This document shows, piece after piece, positions 7,700-15,786 of a DNA stretch of 64,000 bases; positions within the stretch are counted from its first letter, which is position 1; each line of letters begins with the position of its first letter. Location of the stretch: positions 3,249,501-3,313,500 of the forward strand of contig NZ_JAGSGD010000001.1 of the NCBI RefSeq assembly GCF_016772415.1, written 5' to 3'. The notes beneath the pieces are model-generated. The model worked only from the letters and a program-made list of their open reading frames with translations. It ran no database searches and had not been told where the DNA came from. The stretch is from Phenylobacterium glaciei (GTDB taxonomy: Bacteria > Pseudomonadota > Alphaproteobacteria > Caulobacterales > Caulobacteraceae). The position numbers and the translations under genes were made by a program.

Positions 7700-9238
7700 A
7701 TGCATCCGGCCAACCACGCCAAGACCCATCCCGACCGCGCCGCCTACATCATGGCCGGGACCGGGGAGACGGTGACCTACCGCCAGCTGGACGACCGCTC
7801 CAACCAGGGGGCGCAGCTGTTCCGGTCCCTGGGTCTCGCGACCGGCGATGTCATCGCCATCCTGATGGACAACAGCCCGCGGTTCTTCGAGATCGCCTGG
7901 GCGGCCCAGCGGTCGGGGCTCTACTACGCCTGCATCTCGTCCAAGCTGACTCCGGGCGAGATCGACTACATCATGACCGACTGCGCGGCCAAGCTGCTGG
8001 TGACCTCGGCGGGGATCGGCCCGGTCATCGACGAACTGCCCGCGATGCTGCCGGGCGTGAAGCTCTACATGGTCGGCGACGCCCGCGCGCCCTACGAGAG
8101 CTTCGAGGCGGCGCGCGACATGATGCCCGCCACGCCGGTGGCCGACGAGGCGGCCGGCCGCGACATGCTCTATTCGTCGGGCACCACGGGACGGCCGAAG
8201 GGCATCAAGCCGCCCCTGACCGGCGGCCCCATCGACGAGCCCGGCGGCGTCGCCAACCTGGCGGCCGGCCTGTTCGGCTTCAAGTCCGACAGCGTCTACA
8301 TCTCGCCGGCCCCGCTCTATCACGCCGCGCCCCTGCGCTGGTGCATGGCCGTCCATCAGCTGGGCGGCACCGTCATCGTGATGGAGAAGTTCGACCCCGA
8401 GGTGATGCTGAGCCTGATCGAGACGTACAAGGTCGACGTCGGCCAGTTCGTCCCCACCCACTTCGTGCGGATGCTGAAGCTGCCGCAAGAGGTACGCGAC
8501 AGGTACGACGTCTCCTCCATGCGCTCGGCGGTCCACGCCGCCGCCCCCTGCCCCGTGCCGGTCAAGGAGCAGATGCTGGCTTGGTGGGGTCCGGTGATCC
8601 ACGAGTACTACGCCGGGTCCGAGGGCAACGGCTTCTGCTACGTCGGCCCGCAGGACTGGCTGACCCACAAGGGCACGGTGGGCCGGGCGATCCTGGGCGA
8701 GGCCAAGATCGTCGGCGAGGAGGGCGAGGAGCTGCCGCCCCGCAGCGAGGGCACGGTCTATTTCGCCGGCGGCGCGCCGCTGACCTATCACAACGCGCCG
8801 GATAAGATCGCCGAGAACACCAACAAGCAGGGCTGGACGACGCTGGGCGACGTGGGCTGGCTGGACGAGGAGGGCTTCCTCTACCTCACCGACCGCAAGA
8901 GCTTCATGATCATCTCGGGTGGGGTGAACATCTATCCGCAGGAGCTCGAGAACCTGCTGATCACCCACCCCAAGGTGGCCGACGCCGCCGTGGTGGGGGC
9001 GCCGCACGAGGAGATGGGCGAACAGGTGGCCGCCGTGATCCAGCCCATGAACTGGGACGAGGCCGGCGACGCCCTGAAGGACGAGCTGATGGCCTTCTGC
9101 CGCGCCAACCTGTCCCACGTGAAGTCGCCGCGCATCCTGGACTTCATGCAGGAACTGCCGCGCCACCCCACCGGCAAGCTCTACAAGCGCCTGATCCGCG
9201 ACGCCTACTGGGGCAAGGAAGGCTCCAAGATCGTCTAG
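7700..9238 (+). CDS. Acyl-CoA synthetase (AMP-binding, class I)
   Basis: The 512-residue enzyme activates a carboxylic acid to its CoA thioester through an acyl-AMP. Seen in order: the phosphate-binding loop YSSGTTGRPKG, the YYAGSEGNG motif near A5, the hinge LYLTDRKSFMIISGGVNIYPQE, and the C-terminal catalytic lysine in HPTGKLYKR. The open frame extends far upstream, but coding begins at ATG 7700 with AGGA seven bases before it. Such long upstream frames are a product of high GC here. The substrate is unknown. The palindrome it shares with the divergent crotonase gene implies joint control. Confidence 0.92.
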   Translation: MHPANHAKTHPDRAAYIMAGTGETVTYRQLDDRSNQGAQLFRSLGLATGDVIAILMDNSPRFFEIAWAAQRSGLYYACISSKLTPGEIDYIMTDCAAKLLVTSAGIGPVIDELPAMLPGVKLYMVGDARAPYESFEAARDMMPATPVADEAAGRDMLYSSGTTGRPKGIKPPLTGGPIDEPGGVANLAAGLFGFKSDSVYISPAPLYHAAPLRWCMAVHQLGGTVIVMEKFDPEVMLSLIETYKVDVGQFVPTHFVRMLKLPQEVRDRYDVSSMRSAVHAAAPCPVPVKEQMLAWWGPVIHEYYAGSEGNGFCYVGPQDWLTHKGTVGRAILGEAKIVGEEGEELPPRSEGTVYFAGGAPLTYHNAPDKIAENTNKQGWTTLGDVGWLDEEGFLYLTDRKSFMIISGGVNIYPQELENLLITHPKVADAAVVGAPHEEMGEQVAAVIQPMNWDEAGDALKDELMAFCRANLSHVKSPRILDFMQELPRHPTGKLYKRLIRDAYWGKEGSKIV

Positions 9239-9354
9239 GGCATGGACTCATGATTTCGGGCCGGGTCCGCCTCCGGCGCCGAAGCCAATGCCGGCTTTCG
9301 ACCCGCTGCGGACCTTCAATCAGGCTCGCCATAGATCTCCAGAGGTCGGCGAAC

Positions 9355-9387
9355 CTATGGCGGCCGCGTCGTGCGCGGCCGCCATAG
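9355..9387. terminator. Strong hairpin between convergent genes
   Basis: CTATGGCGGCCGCG and CGCGGCCGCCATAG form a perfect 14-base stem with loop TCGTG, between the ends of the convergent acyl-CoA synthetase and the SnoaL-like gene. There is no T-run on either side, so if it terminates transcription it does so as a stable hairpin in both directions. Confidence 0.6.
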
Positions 9388-9402
9388 CTCCCGTATCGGC
9401 GA

Positions 9403-9876
9403 TCAGCTCGGTTCCGGCATCATGGACGAGTGCAGGTGATCGATCTTCCAGGCGCCGCCGTCGTACTTGTAGACGAAGGAATAGCGGGCTTTCACGGCGC
9501 GCGCTCCGCCGGTGGCGGGATCCTTCATGTTGACGGTCCAGGTCCCAACACGCGAGGCGGTGCCGCAGTCGATCTTCACGCTGCTGCTGTCAATCGTCGC
9601 CTGAGGACTGTTCTTCAGGAAGCTGACGAAATAGTCGCGCACGCCCTCGGGCGTGGTCCGGGGCTTGTTGGACACCGTCGCCAGCAGCACGGCGTCTTTG
9701 GTGAAGAGCCCAGCGACCTTGTCTGGGTCCTTCGTCGCCCAGGCTGCGTTGAAAGCCGTGAACTGCCGCTCGACGTCGGCTTGGCTCACGGTCGGGCACT
9801 TGACGTCGTGCGCGGCCGCCGCCCCGCCCAAAGCCAGGGCCGGGACAAGGGCCGCGGCGAGAATGAAGCTTTTCAT
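9403..9876 (-). CDS. Secreted SgcJ/SnoaL-like (NTF2 fold) protein
   Basis: The 157-residue protein starts with a signal peptide (MKSFILAAALVPALALGGAAAAHD; cleavage after AAA likely). The rest matches the SgcJ/EcaC and DUF4440 type of NTF2-fold proteins: FTAFNAAWATKDPDKVAGLFTKDAVLLA near the start, GVRDYFVSFLK in the middle, and YSFVYKYDGGAWKIDHLHSSMMP at the end. It probably works in the periplasm; whether it binds a ligand or has catalysis cannot be told. Two cysteines (in VKCPTVS and KIDCGTA) may form a disulfide. Confidence 0.85.
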   Translation of the reverse strand: MKSFILAAALVPALALGGAAAAHDVKCPTVSQADVERQFTAFNAAWATKDPDKVAGLFTKDAVLLATVSNKPRTTPEGVRDYFVSFLKNSPQATIDSSSVKIDCGTASRVGTWTVNMKDPATGGARAVKARYSFVYKYDGGAWKIDHLHSSMMPEPS

Positions 9877-10557
9877 ATTATGACACCCTCAAGGATCGTC
9901 TCATGGTCTGACAGCCGGACAGAGGCGCGGTGTCTCAGCATCCTGAGACGAGGTCCGGCAGCCTCCATTGGCAATGAAGGGCGTCTCTCCGCGGGGCAGG
10001 ACAAAACCGAACCCGCGCATCGAGATCACCCGATGCGGTCCGACATCACGATCGATGGCTCGATCGCCAGAGGGGCCCGGTCCGCGGTGAGGAGTTGGGT
10101 CGGCGAACCGCGATCTGCAAGGCCACGCTTCAGCTTTGTTACACCCACCGATGCGGATCGAGCATCCTCAAGGACGTTCAGCCCCGATTGCAGCCGGATC
10201 GGCGCCCGACCAAGTGAGCCAGGACATCAACGAGCCCTTCCCTGCAGCCCCTGGGCGCCGAGACACGCCAGCCATCCAACCCTGACATTCCCAGGGTCTG
10301 CTTGTCGGTGGTCGCCGCCATGCCCTCGGCGTCGCTGGCCTTCACTTGGAATACGCGCCCTGGACGGCTTCCCCGTTGGGTGTAGTCTGGCTCCAGCATG
10401 AGCCTGACGACCCGCCTCGCCCAGAACGTAGCCAATCCCTTCCCGGGGATTGGGCGCGCGCGAGTTTAGCAACAGCTCTCCGCTCACCGATCCCCCGCAA
10501 GCCTGCGGATGGATCGGTCAGCCCCCTTCTCCATCCGCGTCACAGATGGAGACAGAC
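9877..10557. other. 680-base region without a recognisable gene
   Basis: Short frames occur on both strands, but none has convincing codon bias, a ribosome binding site or a known motif. A perfect dyad, GTCTCAG and CTGAGAC around CATC (9932-9949), lies about 55 bases upstream of the SnoaL-like gene and could be its operator. The rest may be a decayed gene; I could not identify one. Confidence 0.5.
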
Positions 10558-11247
10558 ATGACCCAACCCGACTGGTGGTACGACGACCTCAAGCAGGTCG
10601 GCCTCGATTTCGAGGACGCGCAACAGGTCGCCACCTACGACGCCCGCCAGGGCGGCGACCTGGCCGCCGACCGCGCCCTGCTCTCAGGGCTGGGGGTAAA
10701 CCGCGACACCGCGCTGGCCGACATCGGCTGCGGCACCGGCATTCTGGCCTGCGCGGCGGGCGGCATGGCCCGCTCGGTCCGGGCCATCGACGTCTCCGAC
10801 ACCATGCTCAACGCCGCCAAGGCGCGCGCCGCCGACATGGGCGTCACCAACATCACCTTCGAGCTGGGGGGCTTCCTGACCTTCCCGGCGTCGGGGGACC
10901 TCGATTTGATCATCACCAAGAACGCCCTGCACCACCTGCCCGACATGTGGAAGGCCGTGGCGCTCACCCGCATGCGCGACGCGCTGAAGCCCGGCGGCCA
11001 GATCTACATCCGCGACGTGGCCTTCAACTGCACGCCGGACGCCATCCCGCGCACGGTGGAGAGCTGGATCGGCTGGATGACCCGGGAGACCGGCTACAGC
11101 CGCGAGGAGGTGGCCTGCCATGTGCGGGAGGAGCACTCGACCTTCGGCTGGATCCTGGCCCGGATGATCGACGACGCCGGCTTCCGCCTGCTGCGGCGCA
11201 CCCATGACGGGGTCTACGCCACCTTCCTGGCCGAGGCCGTCGCCTGA
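10558..11247 (+). CDS. Class I SAM-dependent methyltransferase
   Basis: The 229-residue protein has the SAM-binding glycine motif ADIGCGTGILACAAG (about residues 52-66), the acidic motif AIDVSDTML, and the later LIITKNALHHLPD and LKPGGQIYIRDVAF motifs of the methyltransferase_11/25 group. Target unknown. The start at 10558 is favoured by GGAG six bases upstream; an ATG at 10546 would add METD. An aromatic N-terminus (PDWWYDDLKQVGLDF) is reminiscent of arsenite- or quinone-type methyltransferases, but the cysteines those need are absent, so I leave the substrate open. Confidence 0.87.
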   Translation: MTQPDWWYDDLKQVGLDFEDAQQVATYDARQGGDLAADRALLSGLGVNRDTALADIGCGTGILACAAGGMARSVRAIDVSDTMLNAAKARAADMGVTNITFELGGFLTFPASGDLDLIITKNALHHLPDMWKAVALTRMRDALKPGGQIYIRDVAFNCTPDAIPRTVESWIGWMTRETGYSREEVACHVREEHSTFGWILARMIDDAGFRLLRRTHDGVYATFLAEAVA

Positions 11248-11281
11248 TGTGGCTTCCACTTAAGGCTGTCACCCTCTAGAG
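11247..11281. repeat. Family C palindromic repeat, partial copy
   Basis: The stretch TTCCACTTAAGGCTGTCACC resembles one half of the family C element seen complete at 38824-38867 and 48739-48789 (CCACTTCAGGCTGTCACGC). It overlaps the methyltransferase stop. Confidence 0.4.
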
Positions 11282-11316
11282 GTCGAACACCTGTTTCAAA
11301 GACGAGGACGTGAACG

Positions 11317-11766
11317 ATGAACCCCGTGGAATTCAAGGATCTGCCCGGCCTGGTCGGTCAGGAGACCGGCGTGTCGGACTGGTTGGAAATCACCCAGGAG
11401 CGCGTCAACCAGTTCGCCGAGGCCACCGGGGACCATCAGTGGATCCACGTCGACGTCGAGCGCGCCAACCGCGAAATGGGCGGCCCGATCGCCCACGGCT
11501 ACCTGACCCTGTCGCTGCTGCCCTTCCTGGGCAGCGGGCTGATGCCGGTGAAGGGCGTGACCCGGGGCATCAACTACGGCTCCGACAAGGTGCGCTTCGT
11601 GAACATGGTCCGGGTCGGCAAGCGCGTGCGCCTGCGCCAGAAGCTGATCGGCGTCGACGCCAAGGCCGGCGGCGTCCAGATCCGCATGGAATGCACCATC
11701 GAGATCGAAGGCGAGGACAAGCCCGCCTGCATCGCCGAGACCCTGTCCCTGCTGTACGGGGCGTAA
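11317..11766 (+). CDS. MaoC family dehydratase (hotdog fold)
   Basis: The 149-residue protein has the (R)-specific enoyl-CoA hydratase signature, with the catalytic Asp and His in ATGDHQWIHVD (Asp-x4-His), then GGPIAHGYLTLSLLP. Single-domain MaoC proteins of this kind hydrate trans-2-enoyl-CoA. AGGACG lies about six bases before the ATG. It follows the methyltransferase on the same strand with a 69-base gap containing a repeat. It complements the two crotonase-type hydratases in the window, supporting fatty-acid or terpenoid acid catabolism nearby. Confidence 0.92.
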   Translation: MNPVEFKDLPGLVGQETGVSDWLEITQERVNQFAEATGDHQWIHVDVERANREMGGPIAHGYLTLSLLPFLGSGLMPVKGVTRGINYGSDKVRFVNMVRVGKRVRLRQKLIGVDAKAGGVQIRMECTIEIEGEDKPACIAETLSLLYGA

Positions 11767-11774
11767 AACCAAAA

Positions 11775-11806
11775 CCGCTCATCCCGGCCTGCGCCGGGAT
11801 GAGCGG
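11775..11806. repeat. Family A palindromic repeat, short form
   Basis: CCGCTCATCCCGGC and GCCGGGATGAGCGG pair perfectly across a CTGC loop. It has the same arms as the longer copies at 552-662 and 30380-30487, with the interior deleted. It sits between convergent genes and can act as a terminator. Confidence 0.85.
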
Positions 11807-11815
11807 ATACGGCCG

Positions 11816-12646
11816 CTACCAGTCGGGCGAGACGGCCTCTTCGGCCGAGGCCGCCTTGGCGCCCGTGACGACTTCGTTGGAAGCCGTGGTAACCGGGGCG
11901 TAGGGGTTCTCCACCAGACCGATGGTCTCGCGGATGTACTTGGCTTGGGTGACGATCCCGATCTCCAGGCGCTCATTGTTCAGCTCGACCTGTTGGGTCA
12001 GCAGACCGGCGATGAACTGCGCCGGCTGGGCCTCGGTCGCGCCCACGCGACGGCGGGAGTTGTCGGCCATGAACACCGGCCCGCCCGAATTGCCCGGGAA
12101 GACGCTGAAATCCAGCAGGAAGGTCGGGAAGACCTTGGCCGGCGCGATCGGATAGGAGGCCACGCGGCCGGCCCGCAGGATCGGGAAGCCGGCGCGGTTG
12201 GCGGCCAAGCCGCGCGGGAAGCCCAGCGCCATCATCTCATCGCCCGCGCCCACCTGCAGCGAGGCGAAGGTCTGATCGTCGGCCAGCCAGGTCAACGGGA
12301 TGGCGGCCTTGGCGAATTCGTCCGGCGCGGTGATGGCGATGGCCGCCACGTCGCGCGACGGGTGATGGGTCCAGAGCTCATGGCCCGCGGCGTCGCGGAT
12401 CTTCAAGGTCTGGGGGGCGTAGGTCCAGGAGCCGTCGGCGTTCTCGATCCGGTAGCCGATGCGCGCCTCGGCGCCGGGCATCTTGGACAGCACGTGGTTG
12501 GCGGTAACGAGGACGGTGTGGGGCTGGCCGTCGGGGCTGAGGGATTGGATGAGGAAACCGGTGCCAACCGTGCGGGTGCCATCCCCCAGGGGCTGTTCCA
12601 GTTGTACCGTCGCGTGGATCAACTCCACGGATAGGTCATAGACCAT
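11816..12646 (-). CDS. Trypsin-like serine protease (S1 family)
   Basis: The 276-residue protein has a full catalytic triad: His in VTANHVL, Asp in SRDVAAIAI and Ser in FPGNSGGPVF. The order and spacing fit a chymotrypsin-fold protease resembling the DegP/HtrA catalytic domain, but no PDZ domain follows. The C-terminal 40 residues are Ala/Val/Glu-rich and probably disordered. There is no obvious signal peptide, so either it is cytoplasmic or the true start lies elsewhere. Substrate unknown. A family A hairpin follows the stop. Confidence 0.85.
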   Translation of the reverse strand: MVYDLSVELIHATVQLEQPLGDGTRTVGTGFLIQSLSPDGQPHTVLVTANHVLSKMPGAEARIGYRIENADGSWTYAPQTLKIRDAAGHELWTHHPSRDVAAIAITAPDEFAKAAIPLTWLADDQTFASLQVGAGDEMMALGFPRGLAANRAGFPILRAGRVASYPIAPAKVFPTFLLDFSVFPGNSGGPVFMADNSRRRVGATEAQPAQFIAGLLTQQVELNNERLEIGIVTQAKYIRETIGLVENPYAPVTTASNEVVTGAKAASAEEAVSPDW

Positions 12647-12814
12647 CGACGTCCCCGATAAAATTTCCGCAACTCACGGAACCAACTAACGGGATACTTC
12701 CTTAAGAACATCGTTAACGCAAAGTCTCATCTGGCTCTGGCGCTTGCGCCATGTTGCCGCGTGGCCAAAGGGTTACGCCTTGAGCGTGCCCTATGGGTGG
12801 GCCATCTAACGGAC

Positions 12815-14899
12815 ATGACCCGTCCCATACCCCCCGTCGCCCGGCGCGAGCCCAAGTCCATCACCCAGCTCGGCCGCACCCGCGTCGACGACTATGCCTG
12901 GATGAAGGACGACAACTGGAAGGACGTGCTGCGCGACCCCAAGGTCCTGCGCGCCGACATCCGCGAGCATCTGGAGGCCGAGAACGCCTACACCAAGGCC
13001 TTGCTGGACGATCCCACCAGGGCCCTGCAGGACGCGCTGTTCGCCGAGATGAAGGGGCGGATCAAGGAGGACGACTCCTCGGTCCCGGCCTCCGACGGGG
13101 CCTGGGACTATTACGTGCGCTACGAGATCGGCGCCGAGCATCCGGTGCATGGCCGCCGTCCGCGCGGCCGAACCGACGGTGAGGTGGTGCTGCTGGACGA
13201 GGAGGCCCTGTCCAAGGGTAAGGCCTTCTTCCAGGTGGGCGCCGCCCATCACAGCCCCGATCACCGGCTCTACGCCTGGGCCGCCGACGAGCAGGGCTCG
13301 GAGTACTACACGATCCGCATCAAGGATCTGGCCACCGGCGAGGCCCTGCCCTTCGAGATCGAGAGCGCCTATGGCGACTTCACCTTCTCGCCGGACAGCC
13401 AGTGGCTGTTCTGGATCTGGCGCGACGAGAACGCCCGGCCCTCCAAGGTCTTCCGCCGTCCCGCCCGCGGCGGCGAGGACACGCTCGTCTATGAGGAGGC
13501 CGACGACGGCATGTTCCTGGGCGTCGGGACCACCTCCGACGACAGCCACATTGTGATCCATGTCGGCAACCAGGAGACCACCGAACTCTGGCTGATCCCG
13601 GCCGCCGACCCGACCCGCCCGCCCTTCGTGGCCGAGCCGCGCCGGGTGGGGGTGAAGTACGAGCTGGACCACTGGACCGACCGCTGGGTGATCCGCACCA
13701 ACGACGATGACGCGGTGGACTTCAAGCTGGTGGCCAGCACCGCCGAGATCCCGGCCAAGTCCAGCTGGACCGACTTTGTGGCCCACCAGCCCGGCCACTA
13801 CGTCACCGGCTTCGCGGCCTATGCCGGCCACCTGGTGCGGCTGGAGCGGGTCAACGCCAACGACCGCATCGTGGTGATGGCTCGCGGCGGCGGCGAGCAT
13901 GAGATCGTGTTCGACGAAGAGGCCTGCGCCCTCTCGCTGAGCGGCGGCTACGAGTACGACACCCCGGTCACCCGCTTCATCTACCAGTCCCCCACCACGC
14001 CCCGGCAGTGGTTCGACTACGACATGACCAGCCGCGAGCGGACCCTGCGCAAGACCCAGGAAATCCCCTCCGGCCATGACCCGGCCAGGTACGTGGCCCG
14101 CCGCCTGATGGCCAAGGCCGCCGACGGGGCCGAGGTGCCGATCACCGTCCTGATGCTGAAGGACACCCCACTGGACGGCTCGGCGCCCCTGCTGCTCTAC
14201 GGCTACGGCGCCTATGGCCACGCCATGGAGCCCAGCTTCTCGATCCGCAATCTGAGCCTGGTGGACCGAGGCTGGATCTGGGCGACGGCCCACGTGCGCG
14301 GCGGCTCCGACAAGGGCTGGGGCTGGTTCCTGGACGGGCGCAAGGAGAAGAAGCCCAACAGCTTCACCGACTTCATCGCCTGCGCCGAGCACCTGGACGC
14401 CAAAGGCTACGGCAAGGCCGGGCGCATGGTGGCCTATGGCGGCTCGGCCGGCGGCATGCTGATGGGCGCCATCGCCAACCTGCGGCCCGACCTGTGGGCC
14501 GGGGTGATCGCCGCCGTCCCCTTCGTCGACGTGCTCAACACCATGAGCGACACCACCCTGCCGCTGACCCCGCCCGAGTGGCCCGAGTGGGGCAACCCGC
14601 TGGAGGACGCCGCGGCCTACGACACCATCGCCGCCTACAGCCCCTACGACCAGGTGTCCGCCAAACCGTACCCGCCGGTGCTGGCGACGGGGGGGCTGTC
14701 GGACCCCCGGGTCACCTACTGGGAGCCGGAAAAGTGGGTGGCCAAGCTGCGGCAGTTCTCGACAGCCGGCGCCCCGATCCTGCTCAAGATCAACATGGAC
14801 GCCGGCCATGGCGGGGCCTCGGGACGGTTCGACTTCCTCAAGGAGATCGCGCTCGACTATGCCTTCGCCATCTGGGCTGTGGACAGGGGTTGGGAATGA
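12815..14899 (+). CDS. Prolyl oligopeptidase family serine peptidase (S9A, oligopeptidase B-like)
   Basis: About 694 residues. The N-terminal part is the beta-propeller that filters substrates (for example DYAWMKDDNW near the start, TFSPDSQWLFWIWRDE in the middle). The alpha/beta-hydrolase domain carries Ser544 in YGGSAGGML, Asp in GGLSDPRVTYWEP and His in MDAGHGGASGR. The family cleaves short peptides after basic or prolyl residues; oligopeptidase B is the closest subfamily by the PIPPVARREPKSITQLGRTR opening. The ATG at 12815 is chosen because the upstream extension (from GTG 12761) does not look coding. The stop overlaps the next ATG (ATGA), so the GNAT gene is translationally coupled. Confidence 0.93.
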   Translation: MTRPIPPVARREPKSITQLGRTRVDDYAWMKDDNWKDVLRDPKVLRADIREHLEAENAYTKALLDDPTRALQDALFAEMKGRIKEDDSSVPASDGAWDYYVRYEIGAEHPVHGRRPRGRTDGEVVLLDEEALSKGKAFFQVGAAHHSPDHRLYAWAADEQGSEYYTIRIKDLATGEALPFEIESAYGDFTFSPDSQWLFWIWRDENARPSKVFRRPARGGEDTLVYEEADDGMFLGVGTTSDDSHIVIHVGNQETTELWLIPAADPTRPPFVAEPRRVGVKYELDHWTDRWVIRTNDDDAVDFKLVASTAEIPAKSSWTDFVAHQPGHYVTGFAAYAGHLVRLERVNANDRIVVMARGGGEHEIVFDEEACALSLSGGYEYDTPVTRFIYQSPTTPRQWFDYDMTSRERTLRKTQEIPSGHDPARYVARRLMAKAADGAEVPITVLMLKDTPLDGSAPLLLYGYGAYGHAMEPSFSIRNLSLVDRGWIWATAHVRGGSDKGWGWFLDGRKEKKPNSFTDFIACAEHLDAKGYGKAGRMVAYGGSAGGMLMGAIANLRPDLWAGVIAAVPFVDVLNTMSDTTLPLTPPEWPEWGNPLEDAAAYDTIAAYSPYDQVSAKPYPPVLATGGLSDPRVTYWEPEKWVAKLRQFSTAGAPILLKINMDAGHGGASGRFDFLKEIALDYAFAIWAVDRGWE

Positions 14900-15441
14900 T
14901 CGTCAGGCCGTCGCAGGCAAGGGATGCGCAGGCCCTGGCGGCCATCTACGGCCACGACGTGCTGCACGGCTTCGGCACCTTCGAGGAGGTCCCGCCGAGC
15001 CCTGAGGAGATGGCCCAGCGCCGTCTGGCCATCGTCGAGCGGGGCCTGCCGCACGTGGTGGCGGAGGCCGACGGCAAGGTGCTGGGCTTCGCCTATGCCG
15101 GCCTGTTCCGGCCCCGCGCCGCCTACCGGTTCACCGTCGAGGACAGCGTCTATGTCGCTCCCGAGGCCCACGGCCAGGGCATCGGCAAGGCCATGCTCAC
15201 GCAGGTGCTGGCGGCCTGCGAGGCGCTGGGGCTGCGGCAGGTGATGGCGGTGATCGGCGACAGCGGCAACGCCGGGTCCATCGGCCTGCACACCTCGCTG
15301 GGCTTCCGGCACGCCGGGGTCTGCCAGAGCGTCGGGTTCAAGCACGGGCGCTGGGTCGACACCGTCTGGATGCAGAAGCCGCTGAACGGCGGCGACACGA
15401 CCCCGCCTGCCGCCGACGGACTGACCCTCACCGGGCACTGA
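14896..15441 (+). CDS. GNAT N-acetyltransferase (phosphinothricin acetyltransferase-like)
   Basis: The 181-residue acetyltransferase has the acetyl-CoA pyrophosphate loop in VYVAPEAHGQGIGKAML. The IVRPSQARDAQALAAIYGHDVL start and VIGDSGNAGSIGLHTSLGFRHAG segment are characteristic of the PAT/MnaT (YncA) group, which acetylates amino-acid analogues such as phosphinothricin or methionine derivatives. About 20 residues after the domain are Pro/Thr-rich and probably unstructured. Its ATG overlaps the stop of the peptidase gene. Confidence 0.9.
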   Translation: MIVRPSQARDAQALAAIYGHDVLHGFGTFEEVPPSPEEMAQRRLAIVERGLPHVVAEADGKVLGFAYAGLFRPRAAYRFTVEDSVYVAPEAHGQGIGKAMLTQVLAACEALGLRQVMAVIGDSGNAGSIGLHTSLGFRHAGVCQSVGFKHGRWVDTVWMQKPLNGGDTTPPAADGLTLTGH

Positions 15442-15478
15442 CCAACACATGTCGGCCGTCGCGGAGGGAGGATAAGGG

Positions 15479-15658
15479 CTTCTTGAGATCGCAGCGCTGG
15501 CCCTGCTGGCCGCCCAGGCCCACGCGCAAGGTCCGCACGCCGGCCACGACATGGGCGGCGTGAGCGGCCAACATTCGCCGACAAGTGACGGCCAGGGCCC
15601 CACGGGTCCCCATGCGGGCCACGAGATGGGCGCCGCCGCCGCCGCCCGATCACGGTGA
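15479..15658 (+). pseudogene. Remnant of a copper-resistance type secreted protein
   Basis: A 59-codon frame without a start codon ends at TGA 15656. It begins with the end of a signal peptide (ALALLAAQAHAQ) and continues with His/Met motifs, PHAGHDMGG and PHAGHEMGA. This is the look of the N-terminal metal-binding part of CopB-like or related copper proteins. The rest of the gene is absent, so I call it a 5' fragment that also lost its start. It lies just upstream of a siderophore receptor of different base composition. Confidence 0.35.
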
Positions 15659-15786
15659 CAGCGCGTGGCATCGAGGCAACGGCTCAGGACCAGCCGGATA
15701 TGCCCGAGGCATGAACGAGATTGCGACGCATTCCTATTTAGGTTAGGGCAGCGTCCCATTCATGCTGGTTGATCCAAGGTAAATTC

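Noticed and set aside
12702-12717. TTAA-N8-TTAA as a CtrA box
   Set aside because: CtrA sites need a spacing of seven; this one is eight and there is no other support.
12806-14809. A 667-codon open frame on the minus strand opposite the S9 peptidase gene
   Set aside because: It is a shadow caused by high GC; the peptidase on the plus strand has all family motifs and the antisense translation has none.
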